A stretch of 64,000 nucleotides of DNA. It comes from Lotus japonicus (lineage: Eukaryota; Streptophyta; Magnoliopsida; Fabales; Fabaceae). The position numbers were made by a program, and so were the translations under genes. The stretch lies in assembly GCF_012489685.1 (NCBI RefSeq), contig NC_080045.1:7837648-7901647 (forward strand). Direction: 5' to 3'. Below, one piece after another: positions 11,590-23,772 of the stretch (position 1 is the first letter of the stretch; every line of letters begins with the position of its first letter). The notes beneath the pieces are model-generated. The model saw only the letters and a program-made list of their open reading frames with translations. It did no database searches and had not been told where the DNA came from.

Positions 11590-11749
11590 CAAGTTCCTCA
11601 ACTGTGGAACTCAGAAACTCTACGGAAGACTAACTTTATTTGTATGCTTCGATGATTAATGTGTTTGATTACCTGTTATGTATACTTGATTATTTTCTAT
11701 GAATTTATTTGTGTATGATTGTTTACTAATTTAGTTGCATTTCAGGAAA

Positions 11750-14700
11750 ATGGATAACGACATGGCGGAAGCTTTACGCCAACTGACTAATTTCTTAGCT
11801 AATCAGGCTGCCAAAGCCGAACAACATAATCAACCAGCAAAGGATGATGTATACAAAGGAATTGACAAATTCCTTAAGCGAAATCCACCTCTATTTGACG
11901 GAGGTTATGACCCTGAAGGTGCCAACCGTTGGCTCCGTAAAATTGAGCAGATCTATGAGTCCTTGCCTACAAGTGAGGACAGGATGCTAACTTATGCTTC
12001 TTACTTGTTTCACGAAGAAGCTAGGAACTGGTGGGTACACGCCAAAAACAGAATCACTCCACCTGATGGAGTCTTGACTTGGAGCATCTTCAAGGAGTCA
12101 TTTCTTGAAAAATACTTTCCTGCTGATGTAAAAGGCAAAAAGGAGATCGAGTTCTTGGAGCTCAAACAAGGAGAGATGTATGTGGGACAATATGCGGCTC
12201 GCTTTGAAGAATTGAGTCAGTTTCATCCTTACTATGGTACAACAGCTGACGGCGCCTCCAAATGCATTCGTTTTGAGTGCGGTTTGAGGCCTGACATCAG
12301 GGCAGCAATTGGACATCAGCAAATCCGCACTTTTACTGTGCTGGTGAAAAAATGCCGGATATTTGAAGAAAATGATCGAGCTCGGAGGGAGTACTACAAA
12401 AGCTCAAAATTCAACAAGACTTCTAAGAGGAGAGAAGAACGAAAGAAGCCTTATTCACCTAGGAACTACAAACGGGAACTTCAAAACAGAAACTATGGTG
12501 GTGCAAGACCAACAAATCCTAACAGCCATGTGACTTGTTATCGGTGTGGAAATGAAGGACACAAATCTTGGAGTTGTACTACAACAACTACATCAGGACA
12601 GACTAACTTGAAGCCACCCGTTGCTGGAGGTACCAACACCACTTCTGCACCAAGAAACTCTGCTGGAGCAAGTGCTCAGAAACCTGGGAGAACTGTGAAC
12701 AAGGGTAAAGTTTTTGCAATTACCGGCGCAGAGGCCAATACTTCTGAAGATTTGATACAGGGTACGTGTTTCCTCTGCGACATCCCTTTAGTAGTTTTGT
12801 ACGATTCAGGTGCGACACATTCCTTCATATCACATGAGCGGGCTAAGTCGCTAAAATTGCTTATAACACAATTACCTTATGACTTAGTAGTAACCACTCC
12901 TACCAAGGAATCTGCAGTCACGTCTTCTGTATGTAAGAAGTGTCCCTTGGTGATAGAGAACAGGGAATACATTACTTATCTTGTCTGTCTACCTTTAGAA
13001 GGTCTAGACATTATTCTGGGCATGAATTGGCTTTCCATCAATAATGTATTGTTGGATTGTCGGCTAAGAGTCCCCATATTCCTCCAAAAGTACAAGGAGA
13101 AGCAGACCGCCTCTTTACCTGAGAAGAAACCCTCAGCATACTTAATTCTCTTCTCTTCAGAAGGAACCAAGCGACCAGCCATGGAAGACATTCCCGTTGT
13201 ACGAGAATTTCCAGAAGTTTTTCCTGAAGATATGACAGAACTTCCACCAGAATGGGAAGTGGAGTTTGCTATTGATGTGATTCCTGGAACAGCACCAATT
13301 TCTGCAGCACCTTATCGCATGTCACCCTTTGAGCTTGCTGAAATAAAGAAACAAGTTGAAGAGTTATTGTCCAAAGGGTTCATCCGTCCCAGTGTATCGC
13401 CATGGGGAGCTCCGGTATTGCTTGTGAAGAAGAAGGACGGAAGCATGCGTTTGTGTGTTGACTATCGTCAACTCAATAAAGTTACCATTAAAAATAGGTA
13501 CCCTTTACCTCGAATCGATGATCTCATGGATCAATTGAAGGGAGCCAGAGTCTTCTCCAAAATTGATTTGCGGTCCGGTTACCACCAAATCAGAGTTAAA
13601 GTAGACGACGTGCAGAAGACAGCCTTTCGGACTCGGTACGGGCACTATGAATATTTGGTGATGCCGTTCGGGGTGACCAACGCTCCTGCAATTTTCATGG
13701 ATTATATGAACATGATCTTCCATCCCTACCTAGATAAGTTTGTGATAGTCTCTATAGACGACATACTTATCTATTCCAAAAGCAAGGAAGAGCATGTTGA
13801 ACATCTGCAGGTCGTATTGAAGGTCTTGAAGGATCGGAAACTGTATGCCAAACTCTCAAAATGTGAGTTCTGGCTAGAGCAAGTTCAATTTCTGGGACAT
13901 GTTGTGAGCGGAGACGGAATCGCTGTAGACCCTGCCAAAGTAGAAGCTGTGAACTCATGGAAGGTCCCGGAGACTGTCACTGAAGTAAGAAGTTTCTTAG
14001 GGCTGGCTGGATACTATCGAAGATTTATTGAAGGGTTTTCTAAAATTGCTACTCCACTAACTCAGCTGACCAAGAAGGATCACCCGTTCGTCTGGACGGA
14101 GAAGTGTGAACAGAGCTTCCAGACCTTGAAGGAGCGACTAACTAAAGCACCGGTGTTGACCTTACCAGATCCCTCAAAGGACTATGATGTGTACTGTGAC
14201 GCCTCGAAATTTGGTTTGGGGTGCGTGCTAATGCAGGAACGGAAGGTTGTAGCCTACGCCTCACGGCAACTACGACCTCCCGAGCAAAACTACCCAACTC
14301 ATGACATGGAGCTAGCAGCGGTGGTTTTCGCTTTGAAGATCTGGAGACATTATCTGTATGGTGTAAGATTCACTATATACAGTGACCATCAGAGCTTAAA
14401 ATACTTGTTTGATCAGAAGACTCTCAACATGAGACAACGCCGATGGATGGAATTCCTTGAAGACTATGATTTCAAGTTACAATACCACCCGGGAAAAGCT
14501 AATGTGGTGGCTGATGCGTTGAGTCGAAAGAGTTTACACGCGGCAAGATTGATGATTGAAGAAACAGAGTTGATAGAAAAATTCAGAGATATGAACCTCA
14601 TCATGGAGACTTTACCACAGGGAACGAGACTTGGGACCCTGACTCTCACCAATGAGTTCATAGAAGAAGTTAAAAAGGAGCAAGCGCGAGATGAGAATTT

Positions 14701-16145
14701 ACAGAAGGAAGCACATGGGAGAGACAACATGAGCAAACCTGATTTTCTCAAGGGTTCTGACGGTCTTTGGAGATAACAAGGGAGATTATGCATTCCTGAA
14801 GGTGGAGAGCTAAGGCAACAGATTCTTGAAGAGGGACACAAGAGTGATTTCAGCATACACCCCGGCACCACCAAGATGTATCAAGATTTGAAGAATATGT
14901 TTTGGTGGCCCGGAATGAAGAAGGACATCATGAAGAAGGTGACGTCCTGTCTGACGTGTCAGAAAGTAAAAGCGGAGCATCAGAAACCTTCTGGAAGCTT
15001 ACAACCTCTGTCAATACCTGAGTGGAAGTGGGAAGGAATTTCCATGGACTTTGTCTCAGGACTACCCAGGACTATTACTGGACATGATGCAATTTGGGTA
15101 ATCGTGGATCGCTTAACCAAGAGTGCACACTTCATAGCAGTGAACATGACCTTTCCATTAGAGAAGTTAGCAAGAATTTATGTGAAGGAGATCGTCAGGT
15201 TACATGGAGTACCTGCTAATATTGTTTCTGATCGAGATCCCAGATTTGTGTCTAAATTTTGAGAAAGTTTACATGATGCATTGGGGACTAGACTCAGTTT
15301 GAGTTCTGCTTACCATCCTCAGTCAGACGGACAATCTGAGAGGACAATACAAACACTGGAAGATATGTTGCGAGCATGTGTGCTAGACTACAAAGGCTCT
15401 TGGGAGGATTTTCTACCGTTAGCGGTTCTCTTACAACAACAGCTATCACTCTAGTTTGGGTATGGCACCATTCGAAGCTCTATACGGAAGGAGGTGTAAA
15501 ACCCCTTTGTGCTGGCTTAGTGGTGAGGACAAGATCACACTCGAGCCTGAACTACTTCAAGAAATGACAGAAAAAGTTAGAAGCATCAGAGAGAAGCTGA
15601 GGATTGCACAAGATCGACAAAAAGCCTACTATGATAAACGTCGCAAGCCACTTGAATTTCAGGAAGGAGATCATGTCTTTTTGCGAGTCACACCTATCAC
15701 TGGAGTTGGAAGATCCATACACTCTAAGAAGCTGACTCCTAAATATCTTGGACCTTATCAAATTCTTAACAGGATTGGCGCAGTAGCATATCGCATCGCC
15801 TTGCCTCCCTCATTATCAAACTTCCACGATGTGTTCCATATATCTCAATTAAGGAAATACCTACCTGACTCTTCTCATGTAATCGAACCCGACAACATCG
15901 AGCTTGAGGAGAATCTCACCTACCCAACTCAACCAGTGAAGATACTCGAAAGGAGAGAAAAGCAACTTCGTAAGAGAACGGTTCCGCTGGTGAAGCTAGC
16001 CTGGAGCGATGATAATCAAGACGCAACTTGGGAGTTGGAAGAAAGCGCAAGGAAGCGGTACCCCTCACTATTCGGTAATCTCTTAATGGAGAATTTCGGG
16101 GACGAAATTCTTAAAAGGAGGGGTGAATGTAACATCCCACTTTGA
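11750..16145 (+). pseudogene. Tekay-like gag-pol, broken
   Basis: Gag starts at 11750 (MDNDMAEAL) and carries the zinc knuckle [14 protein letters not shown] (12535-12576). Protease follows with [10 protein letters not shown] (near 12797), then reverse transcriptase with [11 protein letters not shown] (13557) and SIDDIL (13753), where Ser replaces the usual Phe before the catalytic Asp pair. RNase H ([11 protein letters not shown], near 14190) and its ADALSRK end are present, then integrase (14876-15450) and a chromodomain-like C-terminus (about 15960-16080). Three lesions break it: a stop at 14774-14776 between RNase H and integrase, a Trp-to-stop change near 15260-15262 in the integrase core, and a frameshift near 15430. 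The last frame runs into the 3' LTR. The breaks are consistent with ordinary decay after insertion. Confidence 0.92.
16113..16123 (+). other. Polypurine tract
   Basis: aaaaggagggg ends four bases before the 3' LTR. It is the expected primer for plus-strand synthesis. Confidence 0.8.
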
Positions 16146-19100
16146 GACCTACTAGCTTAGGAATAATTAAATAATAGTTAGAAATAATTTTACATATATT
16201 CAGAATTTATTTATAATATTTTTATGACTTAAGCCCTTATTTTTGAGTTAGCAATTTCTTTAGGGACTAAAGTTTGAAACAAGGAAGAACTTAAGGACTT
16301 TTATTTGAAAAGTTCTAGAGTTCAGGGACTGAAACGTGAATGCAGCACCTAATCCTACTGTTCAACCTCACATCACCATACTTCTCTTCATCATATTTCT
16401 GAACATGGTGATATGCTTGCATGAAATTTTAATGGACAAACTCATACTACAAGATCAAAAACTCTATTTTTATGATTTGAGTTCTATTGTGGGATAAAGC
16501 TTGACATATAAGCTTGGGCCCTCTATATAAAGAGGTGTTGGGTGGAAAATTTTCCACACAATTCAGAAGCTTCCTCTCTTACTCTACTCAATATGTTCCT
16601 CTCTCCCTCTCACACACTCTTTTCCTTTCATCTCTCAAACTTCTCAAACCTGCAACTGCCTCTCTCTCTACTCTTTGATACCCACTTAACGAGATTACCT
16701 CCACTGTGTTCGTGAGGAGGAAACGAAGCCAGTCCTGCCCTCCGCTCGCTCCATCGCCGCACCGGCCGCCGCACACCGCCATCTTCTCCGGCCAGCTTCG
16801 CCGGAGTTCGTCTTGGAATTCGGTAAAAAGACCTTCTCCTGACTTTATTCGATGCTCTGAGTCTGAATATGATGTTTATTTTGCGAAATTCAAAGCCTTT
16901 CCTAACGAACAGAGAGCTTTTATAAAATTCAAATGCATGTCCTTACCTTCATGACCAATGTATTCTAAATCATTCTTTGCATTACTGGACATGTATTGAT
17001 CATGAAATAGGTTCTAGATTATGGTTTTATGCAGCTTGTGGGTACAGACCTGGAAAAGAGGGTGTGATGAACAAGTTCATCACCTCCCTTGCTCTCTTTC
17101 ATGACACGGGAAGGAGGAGCACGAACCAGAGGTTTAGAGCCTCTGGTAGCTCTATTTTACAGCCCACTAAGGTCTTAAAATCCTCTATTGCTGGTTGATT
17201 GTGTCGATAGATGAGTTATTGATAATTAATCAAACTTAAAAATGCTTAAATTTGACATAAAAATGAGTTAAGTTGCTGTATTAAGGTGTGTGCAGGTTTG
17301 GACAGGTTTGGACCAGCATTAAGAGACCTTATTATGGTCTGAAAACCCCTGACTTCAGAGATTAATTGGCTAATCATGTTCAGACCTTGATGATTGATTT
17401 TTATATGACTTCAAAAAGGGCTTAAATTGGTTTAACATGGTTTAATTTAGCATTTTACGTTATGTGCTAAAGCTGGACAGATTTGGAACATGTTAATGGA
17501 CTCACATTAGACTATCAGATTAATGAATATATGGTTTAAGTGCTTGTTTATGTTATGACCTTGAAACTTGACCTTTAAAATCACTTAAAGAGAGCTTAAT
17601 TTGGACTTAAGTGAACTTAAGTTTGTGTGGTTAATTTAAGTATTGTGAATTGTGTATATTGCAGGTCAGGAACAATCCACTTCACTTCCTTTGGGTAAGG
17701 GGAGTTTACAGGCTACGAGGATATGATGATTATATGATTCTCTGGCAGGAGGATCGCGTTTAATTATATTTAATTAGCTGTTAATTATCATTGCTATTCG
17801 ATATGGTTGTAACTTTAATACAGGTGTTGTGTGTGAATGCTGGATACTTGTATGGTTGATTGATGCATTAGACAGGTGCAGGTTATGGCTCAGAGAAAAG
17901 AAATACAGGGAAATGGGTCTTGGAGGCATTTATGTGGCAGGAACCATGGAATAGTTATTCAGTGATCAACAGATCTATCTTTAGGTTTCAAACAAGGATT
18001 TTGCATTTAGGAGAAATTGATTAGAAAATAATTAGGTGATAATGGCATAGAGTAATAATAAAACCGTTTATGCATGAAACTATATTTTTTTTGTTGATCA
18101 CTGAATAACAGGTATTCCAGGTGATGGTTCGATTACGAATTCAGAATGCCTCCAAGATAATTACTCAAATATGAGTAACCGAACCTTGTGTGGTTCCAGG
18201 CAGGATAAGAGGGAGATGGTTGAACGATGATTGAATAATTTTCATGCATCATAACATGAGCAGGTAGGAACGTGCGGCAACTTCCACCTGAGACCCCGGA
18301 TGTGCACCCGTGTGGATGCCCGAGATACCTGAGGTGGCACGTAAGACCATGAGTGGCAGTGCAATTTGAAAACTCTAAAAGGGTATTCAGACTCGGTAAA
18401 GAGTGGGCCGGTGGCGCCATATTCCCGAGTGACGTTCCGAAGTGAGAGGCTTTGAGAAGCCAATGGGCCCAGCAATCATATGTAATATGTGTTTGTTGAT
18501 ACGGTGGCATGCATAGCATAAACTCATATTTGCTTATGTAATTTGTCTGTGATTGTGTGTGGTTGCAGGATGATGATTGATTGCTAACCGAATATAATTA
18601 TTTGCCTTACTTCTGACTGATATATTATATATGATTTATATCTAAGTCGTTCTGTAGCTCACCCTTACGCTTTATTTTTCTAGATAACACAGAGATAGCT
18701 GAGGGAGATGGACCTTCCAGTTGAGATGATACTAGCGGACTTTTCCTCGCCGGAGGGATGGTATATTGACCCTCACACCGGTATCTGTACATATGTAGGG
18801 ATGTCGACGTTCTAGTATCGCCATCCCAATAGCCCTGTACCTGGTTACCCAGTTTCTTTTCCTCGGATGTTCAGTTTCATCATGCCCCCACACTTCCTAG
18901 CTCAGGAGATCTTGGAGGAGCCTCCCCTACCACCTTTGCCGAACTTCGCCGCTCTTTTGGCAGCTGTACCACCACCACCGGAGCCTCAGCCTGACATGCC
19001 CGTGGAGAATGGGCATGTGAAGGAGGTACCCGGTAGGGACACGAGGAGGAGGAGATAGGGACGCCCCCGTAGGTGGGATGTGGGGCCTAGCGACTAGAGG

Positions 19101-19611
19101 AGGAGCTAGTGATGGTGTCTGTTGATATCATGTGTTCTGTCTTTTTGTTATTCTCTGATGAAGATGTACTCTTATGACCGCTGAGCTATTTTTGTGGTAC
19201 CCTTGTATGATGAGCTCAGCTTAGTAGGACTCTGATGACAACCGTGCGGTTTGGCTTAGTGATGTATGTTTTAGGTGGCGGCATACTCTGCGATATAGTC
19301 GCTGCGATGATGTGTACTTGTTGTGATGTATATATTTGTGTAGGAGTGTGTTATCCCAAACCTAAGTATTACCACTTACGCTTTATTGTTCCGCTACGCT
19401 TATTAATTCAGGTTTTGGAAGTCAACGCTTAGGTGAAAGTCACACGCTTGGTGTCGAGTAGCAGAGTAGCACCCAAGAAAATAATCGAGGTAGGAAGATA
19501 ACAAAATAAAATATAATAAAATAAAAGTACACCGCGAGAGAGTGACGACGTATTAACATTACAACGTGGGGACTCTCTCAAAAGCAGAGTGCTTGGAGTT
19601 GCGCCCCCACA
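16128..19611 (+). repeat. Tekay-like 3' LTR, 3484 bp
   Basis: The second copy of the 3.5-kb LTR. Scattered substitutions and a few short indels separate it from 8077-11571, visibly more per kilobase than between the two LTRs of the SIRE-like element near 43-55 kb. By the usual LTR clock this insertion is therefore the older of the two. Confidence 0.9.
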
Positions 19612-20736
19612 CTTCTCGCCCTTCCGCTTCCAGACACCTACTATGGAGTTAGAGCAATCTTCTAACCAGGAGTCGGAGTTGGAGTCAGATCCATCTGAAA
19701 AGACATCGATAGAGACGAGTGAACCCCTAGTGGAACCCGAGGACCTACTGAAGGTTGAGGTGAAGGAGGAGGAACTTCCACCACTACAAGGAGAGTCCTG
19801 GAACATGTAGAACCAGATGAGGACGAGTTGAAGGCCTAGAGCGTCTTTCGACTGGCAGTTGATCAGTACTATCAGCAGAAGGGCCAACTCTATCGAGGTC
19901 GAAGGAATCATCTGTTGAGCGAGTTCACCAACGAGCCACTGCCAAATGACGACTACTTTACGGAAGAAGAAGAAGAGGTAGAGGAAGAGGCTAAGGAGTA
20001 GGGTTGGGCTGAGAGACATTCACTTTCTTTTGGGGTTGAGAGTACCGAGTTGGGCATTGAACTATTTCTTTTGCTTTTCATTTTGAAATATTTAAATTTG
20101 ATGTAATATACCTTGGTTTTCAGACGCATGTTTCATACTCTTTCAGATGATTATTTAATGTAGAAGTTTTGCGCTGTTGATTATTTTCCGCGTGCTTTTG
20201 GAAAGGTTAAGTTTCAAGAATTTCGTAAAATTGAACCTTTGTCATTAATTCAAGATTAATTAATTAACCGATGAAAATTCCTTGTGAAATCTATGACGCT
20301 TGGTTACTATGTGACACTCGAGAAATCGGGGCGTTACAAAATCCACATCTCAACCTCCAACAAAACCCACAACATAAACCCCAAACCTCAACTAAACAAA
20401 GAGGAGATTAAGAAAAGAACCAGGGTTTTCACCACCACATCTGCAAGATAGACACTGCGAGAGAAAGAGAGATTCATGTGAAAGACATAGATGAGATCAG
20501 GGAGAGCCAATATGGAGGAAGAAAGAGACAAGACCACGTGGTGATGGAAAATAGAAAAGGGGTTGAAGCAAGATCTGGGTTGAAGAGATTTTGGTTAGAT
20601 CTGGGTTGAAGCAAGAAACATGGAAGAAGATTGAGACGGAGGCGGGGTCGCGATCCTGCCAGCGCTGAAGGCGGAGGGTGGCGGCGACAACAACGATAGG
20701 AGAGGAAAGAGCAGCGGAGGCCTTGCTCTGAATGCG

Positions 20737-21071
20737 TTGTTAGATTTTGTTTTTGGAGAAAACATAATCGGCGTTGATGAGCCAATCGTCGATTACATCG
20801 TCAACGTCCTCGCCGACGGTGACTTCAATTTCAGACTCGACGACGAAGACGCCTTCAATGCCCTCGGCGAGCTCCTCGTCGCCAGCTGCATCTCCGACTT
20901 CCCCGACTGTCGCACCATCCATTCCCAAATCCATTCACCATTTTTCTTTTTTTCTTTCTATGCAGTAATGTAACGATTGGTTTCTGGCTTTGTAATTCTC
21001 AGGCTTGCAACAAGCTCTCTGACAAGTTGGGGATTCGTCTGGAACTGGAGGTTGACGGAGATTGAGAAGAG
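20737..21071 (+). pseudogene. ABCF/GCN-type ATP-binding protein, N-terminal gene fragment
   Basis: The frame at 20737-20931 reads DEPIVDYIVNVLAD, then an acidic stretch, then NALGELLVASC and SDFPDCRT. This matches the N-terminal region of plant ABCF3/GCN20-like proteins as I remember it, upstream of the ABC domains. The next piece of that family, CNKLSDKLG, appears at 21003-21029 after about 70 bp that ends in a good acceptor (ttctcag), so an exon-intron-exon order survives. There is no start codon, the intron donor is not recognisable, and a stop follows at about 21062. No nucleotide-binding domain is present. It is a captured or truncated fragment and unlikely to be functional. Confidence 0.6.
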
Positions 21072-22746
21072 ATGGAAGTGGGTCTAAAGTGAAATTTTGT
21101 GGAAAGAAGAAGAGGGTGAAGAGGGTTGCAATTGAATGATCGGAGTTTTGGGGTTAGAGAAAACAAAGAGTCCATGAGAGGGTGTTGTTAGAGATGATTG
21201 AAGTGATCAGAGAAGGGAGAGTAAGAGGGAGAAGGAGAGAAGGGAAAAAGTCTAAAAACCCTGAGTGTAATGTCTAAAATGCCCATGGAGCACCGGGGAA
21301 TACTCCGCTGATGATGATCTTGTGGGTTTGCAGGGGAAGGAGATCGACCTGTCTTTAGTGCCTCGTTACCTCTCCTCCCTTAGAGGTGGATTCTTCTAGA
21401 AAGTATTTCACTAGAGCGAAGAAGGTGTGGCTATTTGGAAGAGGTTTGGATCATCGACTTAGAACCTATTTGCAGGTTGGAGAAAGGGTTAAGTGTGTGT
21501 TCCTCCCTTCTTAGAGTCTTGGTGGAGTTTTGCGTCCCTGTTTTCGAGGTTTTTAATTTGTGGTCTTTCTTTTTGTGCAACTTAGTAAGCTCATGTTTGA
21601 GTGCTTTAGCTCAAATTAAGGTTTCCTTTTTTAGGCTTTGGCACTTTTCCTTCGTTCGTGGTTTGTTTAGCTCTTTTGTATAGCTGTGTGTTGGTCTCTA
21701 CTTTCTTTCCTTTTGAGAGTTTTCCTTTGAGTGTCTCGTTGATTAGCCCGTTCTCAAAGGTTTTTTTATGGAAAATATAAATTCTTTTTCAAAATAACCA
21801 TAAAATAATCAAGTTTGGATAAAGATGCAATTTTGAATTAAATGTGTTGATTTATTATTTAGTTTATTAATAGTTGACAATACACACCGTTCCCACACTC
21901 TCCACCACCATTCGCACTGTTATCTTATGATGGTTGTTATCCTGATGATAAAAAGGCTTCACCTCCACCATCGAGGTTAGTATCTTGTTGCCGTCATACT
22001 ACTATAATCTATACCATACCACCACCCTTTCCACCATCACTATTTCCTAAACGTGTAAACTGATAATTAATTGAAATTTGATCAGAACCACTATAATAAA
22101 AGAAATGAGTCACAATTGTCATCCTTTTCTTGTCCTTTTAAACACAACGAGGTAAAAAAAACAAGTCTTTTCCTGCACATGAAAGAATAGCTGCTCATCA
22201 TGAAGAATAAGGACACTACACAAGTGAGTAAGTACTCACTATGACATGCAAATTTGAAGAGTGGATTCTCCACAAAACCCTTAGTGGAGTTAACCCACGC
22301 TCAACTCAACCACAAAAGAGTTTGCCCTTCCTCATTCTGCTACTCCAACAATTGGATGGGCCCACACAGGACACATTCCATGTTCCGACCTTTTTCTACA
22401 TTGAGGAATGCTTCACCCAGACGTAAACACGTCTCCATGTATAGATTTTACAAAGTGATGATTCCACAATGGCTTTTCGTTTATCCCATAAGATCTACAT
22501 GTGACACGTGATATTTATTGTGAATATAACATTTGCATGTTTAATTTGTTAATTAAATGTAACATTTCATCCGGGATGAAAATAGGTAGATCGTTCGCTA
22601 TGATCTTTGGCCTAGCCTATGAGGTTTAAATAAGTTTTTTTTTTTTTTTCGAAAATGAAAGTAATAATATTAATAATAATCCAACCAGGAGTAAAAGCTC
22701 TTAAGGTTGACAGAAAGAACAAGTCTTGTAACTCCTAAACACTCAT
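21072..22746. other. Intergenic DNA with no recognised gene
   Basis: The stretch 21220-21320 is GA-rich and ends in a Mutator-like motif (ggagcaccgg). The stretch 21430-21760 is T-rich and resembles the 3' end of a LINE on the plus strand, without a clear domain. A poly-T run lies at 22636-22650. Nothing else is supported. Confidence 0.4.
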
Positions 22747-23772
22747 GACTCGTTTGGTACGCTGTATAGTATAAGGCTTGATAGTATAAGACCTGATAGG
22801 ATAAGGTCTGAAAAAATTTTAATATTATATAACATTTGATCATACACTATATAATTTGGTGGCGACACTGGTAGTGTGGTAGTGGTGGTATTGGAAGGTG
22901 ATGGTGGTGGCAATGATGGTGGCGGCAGCGGTAGTAGTGGCGATGTTGGCAGTGGTGGAGGGTGGTGGTGACAGTGGTGGTGGAGGGTGGTGTTGGTGGC
23001 GGCGATGGCGGAGGGTAGGGCGGCAACAGTGGTGACATGAAGGTATCAACGATGGTGGCAGTGGTGGAGCATGGTGGTGGCAACAGCGAGAGTGGTGGTG
23101 GCGGCGGCAGCAATTGCAGTGATGGTCGAGTGTGGTGGTGGTGGTAGTAGTGGCAATAACAATGACTAGAGCGTGGTGGTGGTGGCAGCGACGGTGGTGG
23201 TGATAGTGGTGGAGGCGGTGGTGGTGGATGGTGGTGGCGGCGACGATGGTGGCGGTAGTGGTGGAAGTAGTGGTGGTGGAGCTAGAGCGTGGTGGGGGCG
23301 GCGACGTCAGTGGTGGCGGTGGCGGCAGTGGTGGTAGTGATGGAGGTGGTGGTGGAGGGTGGTTGTGGTGGCGACGACGGTGGTGGTGGCAGTGACGGTG
23401 GTGGTGGTAGTGGTAGCGACGACGGTGGTGGTAGTGGTAGCGACGACGGTGGTGGTAGTGGTGGAGGCGGTGGTGGTGGAGGGTGATTGTGGTGGCGGTA
23501 GTAACGGTGGTGGTGGTGGTGGTCGAGGCGGTGGTGGTGGAGGATGATTGTGGTGGCGGTTGATTAAATATATTCAAGTAGCTTATACATTGCACATTTA
23601 TCACGTCTTATCCATCATCTTTATAGTGGATTAAATAATCCACCATTTTTATATATAATAGGAGATTGATGTATAAGCTTGTACAATACAGTGACCACCA
23701 AACAGTAGATAAGTCCATAATGTATTATATAAGCTTATACTATCATGCCTAATACGGTGTATCAAACGACCC
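22747..23772. mobile_element. MITE-like element with an expanded GGT interior
   Basis: The left end (cgtttggtac, then cttgatagtataag, 22752-22790) is matched in inverted orientation by the right end (cttatactatcatg and gtatcaaacgac, 23733-23772). The terminal inverted repeats are about 40 bp with several mismatches. I see no clear TSD, so the superfamily is undecided. Most of the interior is a GGT-rich repeat. The long His/Pro/Thr-rich open frame on the minus strand is a by-product of that repeat, not a gene. Confidence 0.6.
22857..23560. repeat. GGT/GGC trinucleotide repeat tract, about 700 bp
   Basis: A strand-asymmetric G-rich tract made of ggtggt units with interspersed ggc, gac and agt triplets. 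Longer repeating blocks (for example gtagtggtagcgacgacggtg) recur around 23400-23460. The plus strand is very rich in GG dinucleotides and could form G-quadruplexes. It lies inside a small inverted-repeat element. Confidence 0.9.

Larger units (their letters stand above)
8077..19611 (+). mobile_element. Ty3/gypsy chromovirus, Tekay/Del-like
   Basis: A complete-length 11.5-kb element with 3.5-kb LTRs, an initiator-Met primer site, gag, protease, reverse transcriptase, RNase H, integrase, a C-terminal chromodomain-like segment and a polypurine tract. The flanks cttcg (8072-8076) and cttct (19612-19616) form a TSD with one mismatch. It is inserted in an older solo LTR. The domain order, very long LTRs and chromodomain point to the Tekay (Del) lineage; that assignment is from family knowledge. 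The coding region is broken, so this copy is not autonomous. Confidence 0.9.
6383..20338 (+). mobile_element. Solo LTR of a gypsy-type element, split by a nested element
   Basis: The outer ends are tgtaagaccccg (6383) and cggggcgttaca (20338), imperfect inverted termini of the kind seen on long gypsy LTRs. Both sides carry the perfect 5-bp TSD aaatc (6378-6382 and 20339-20343). Without the nested insert (8077-19611) the LTR is about 2.4 kb (6383-8076 plus 19612-20338). No internal domain or second LTR remains, so it most likely formed by recombination between the two LTRs of a complete element. This layer is older than the element nested in it. Confidence 0.85.

Noticed and set aside
19429..20019. 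196-codon open frame on the minus strand
   Set aside because: It crosses the junction between the Tekay-like 3' LTR and the solo LTR piece, so it is an artefact of nesting. Its composition is low complexity.
22840..23604. 254-codon His/Pro/Thr-rich open frame on the minus strand
   Set aside because: It is the translation of a GGT/GGC trinucleotide tract that is open in several frames on both strands. It has no gene structure.
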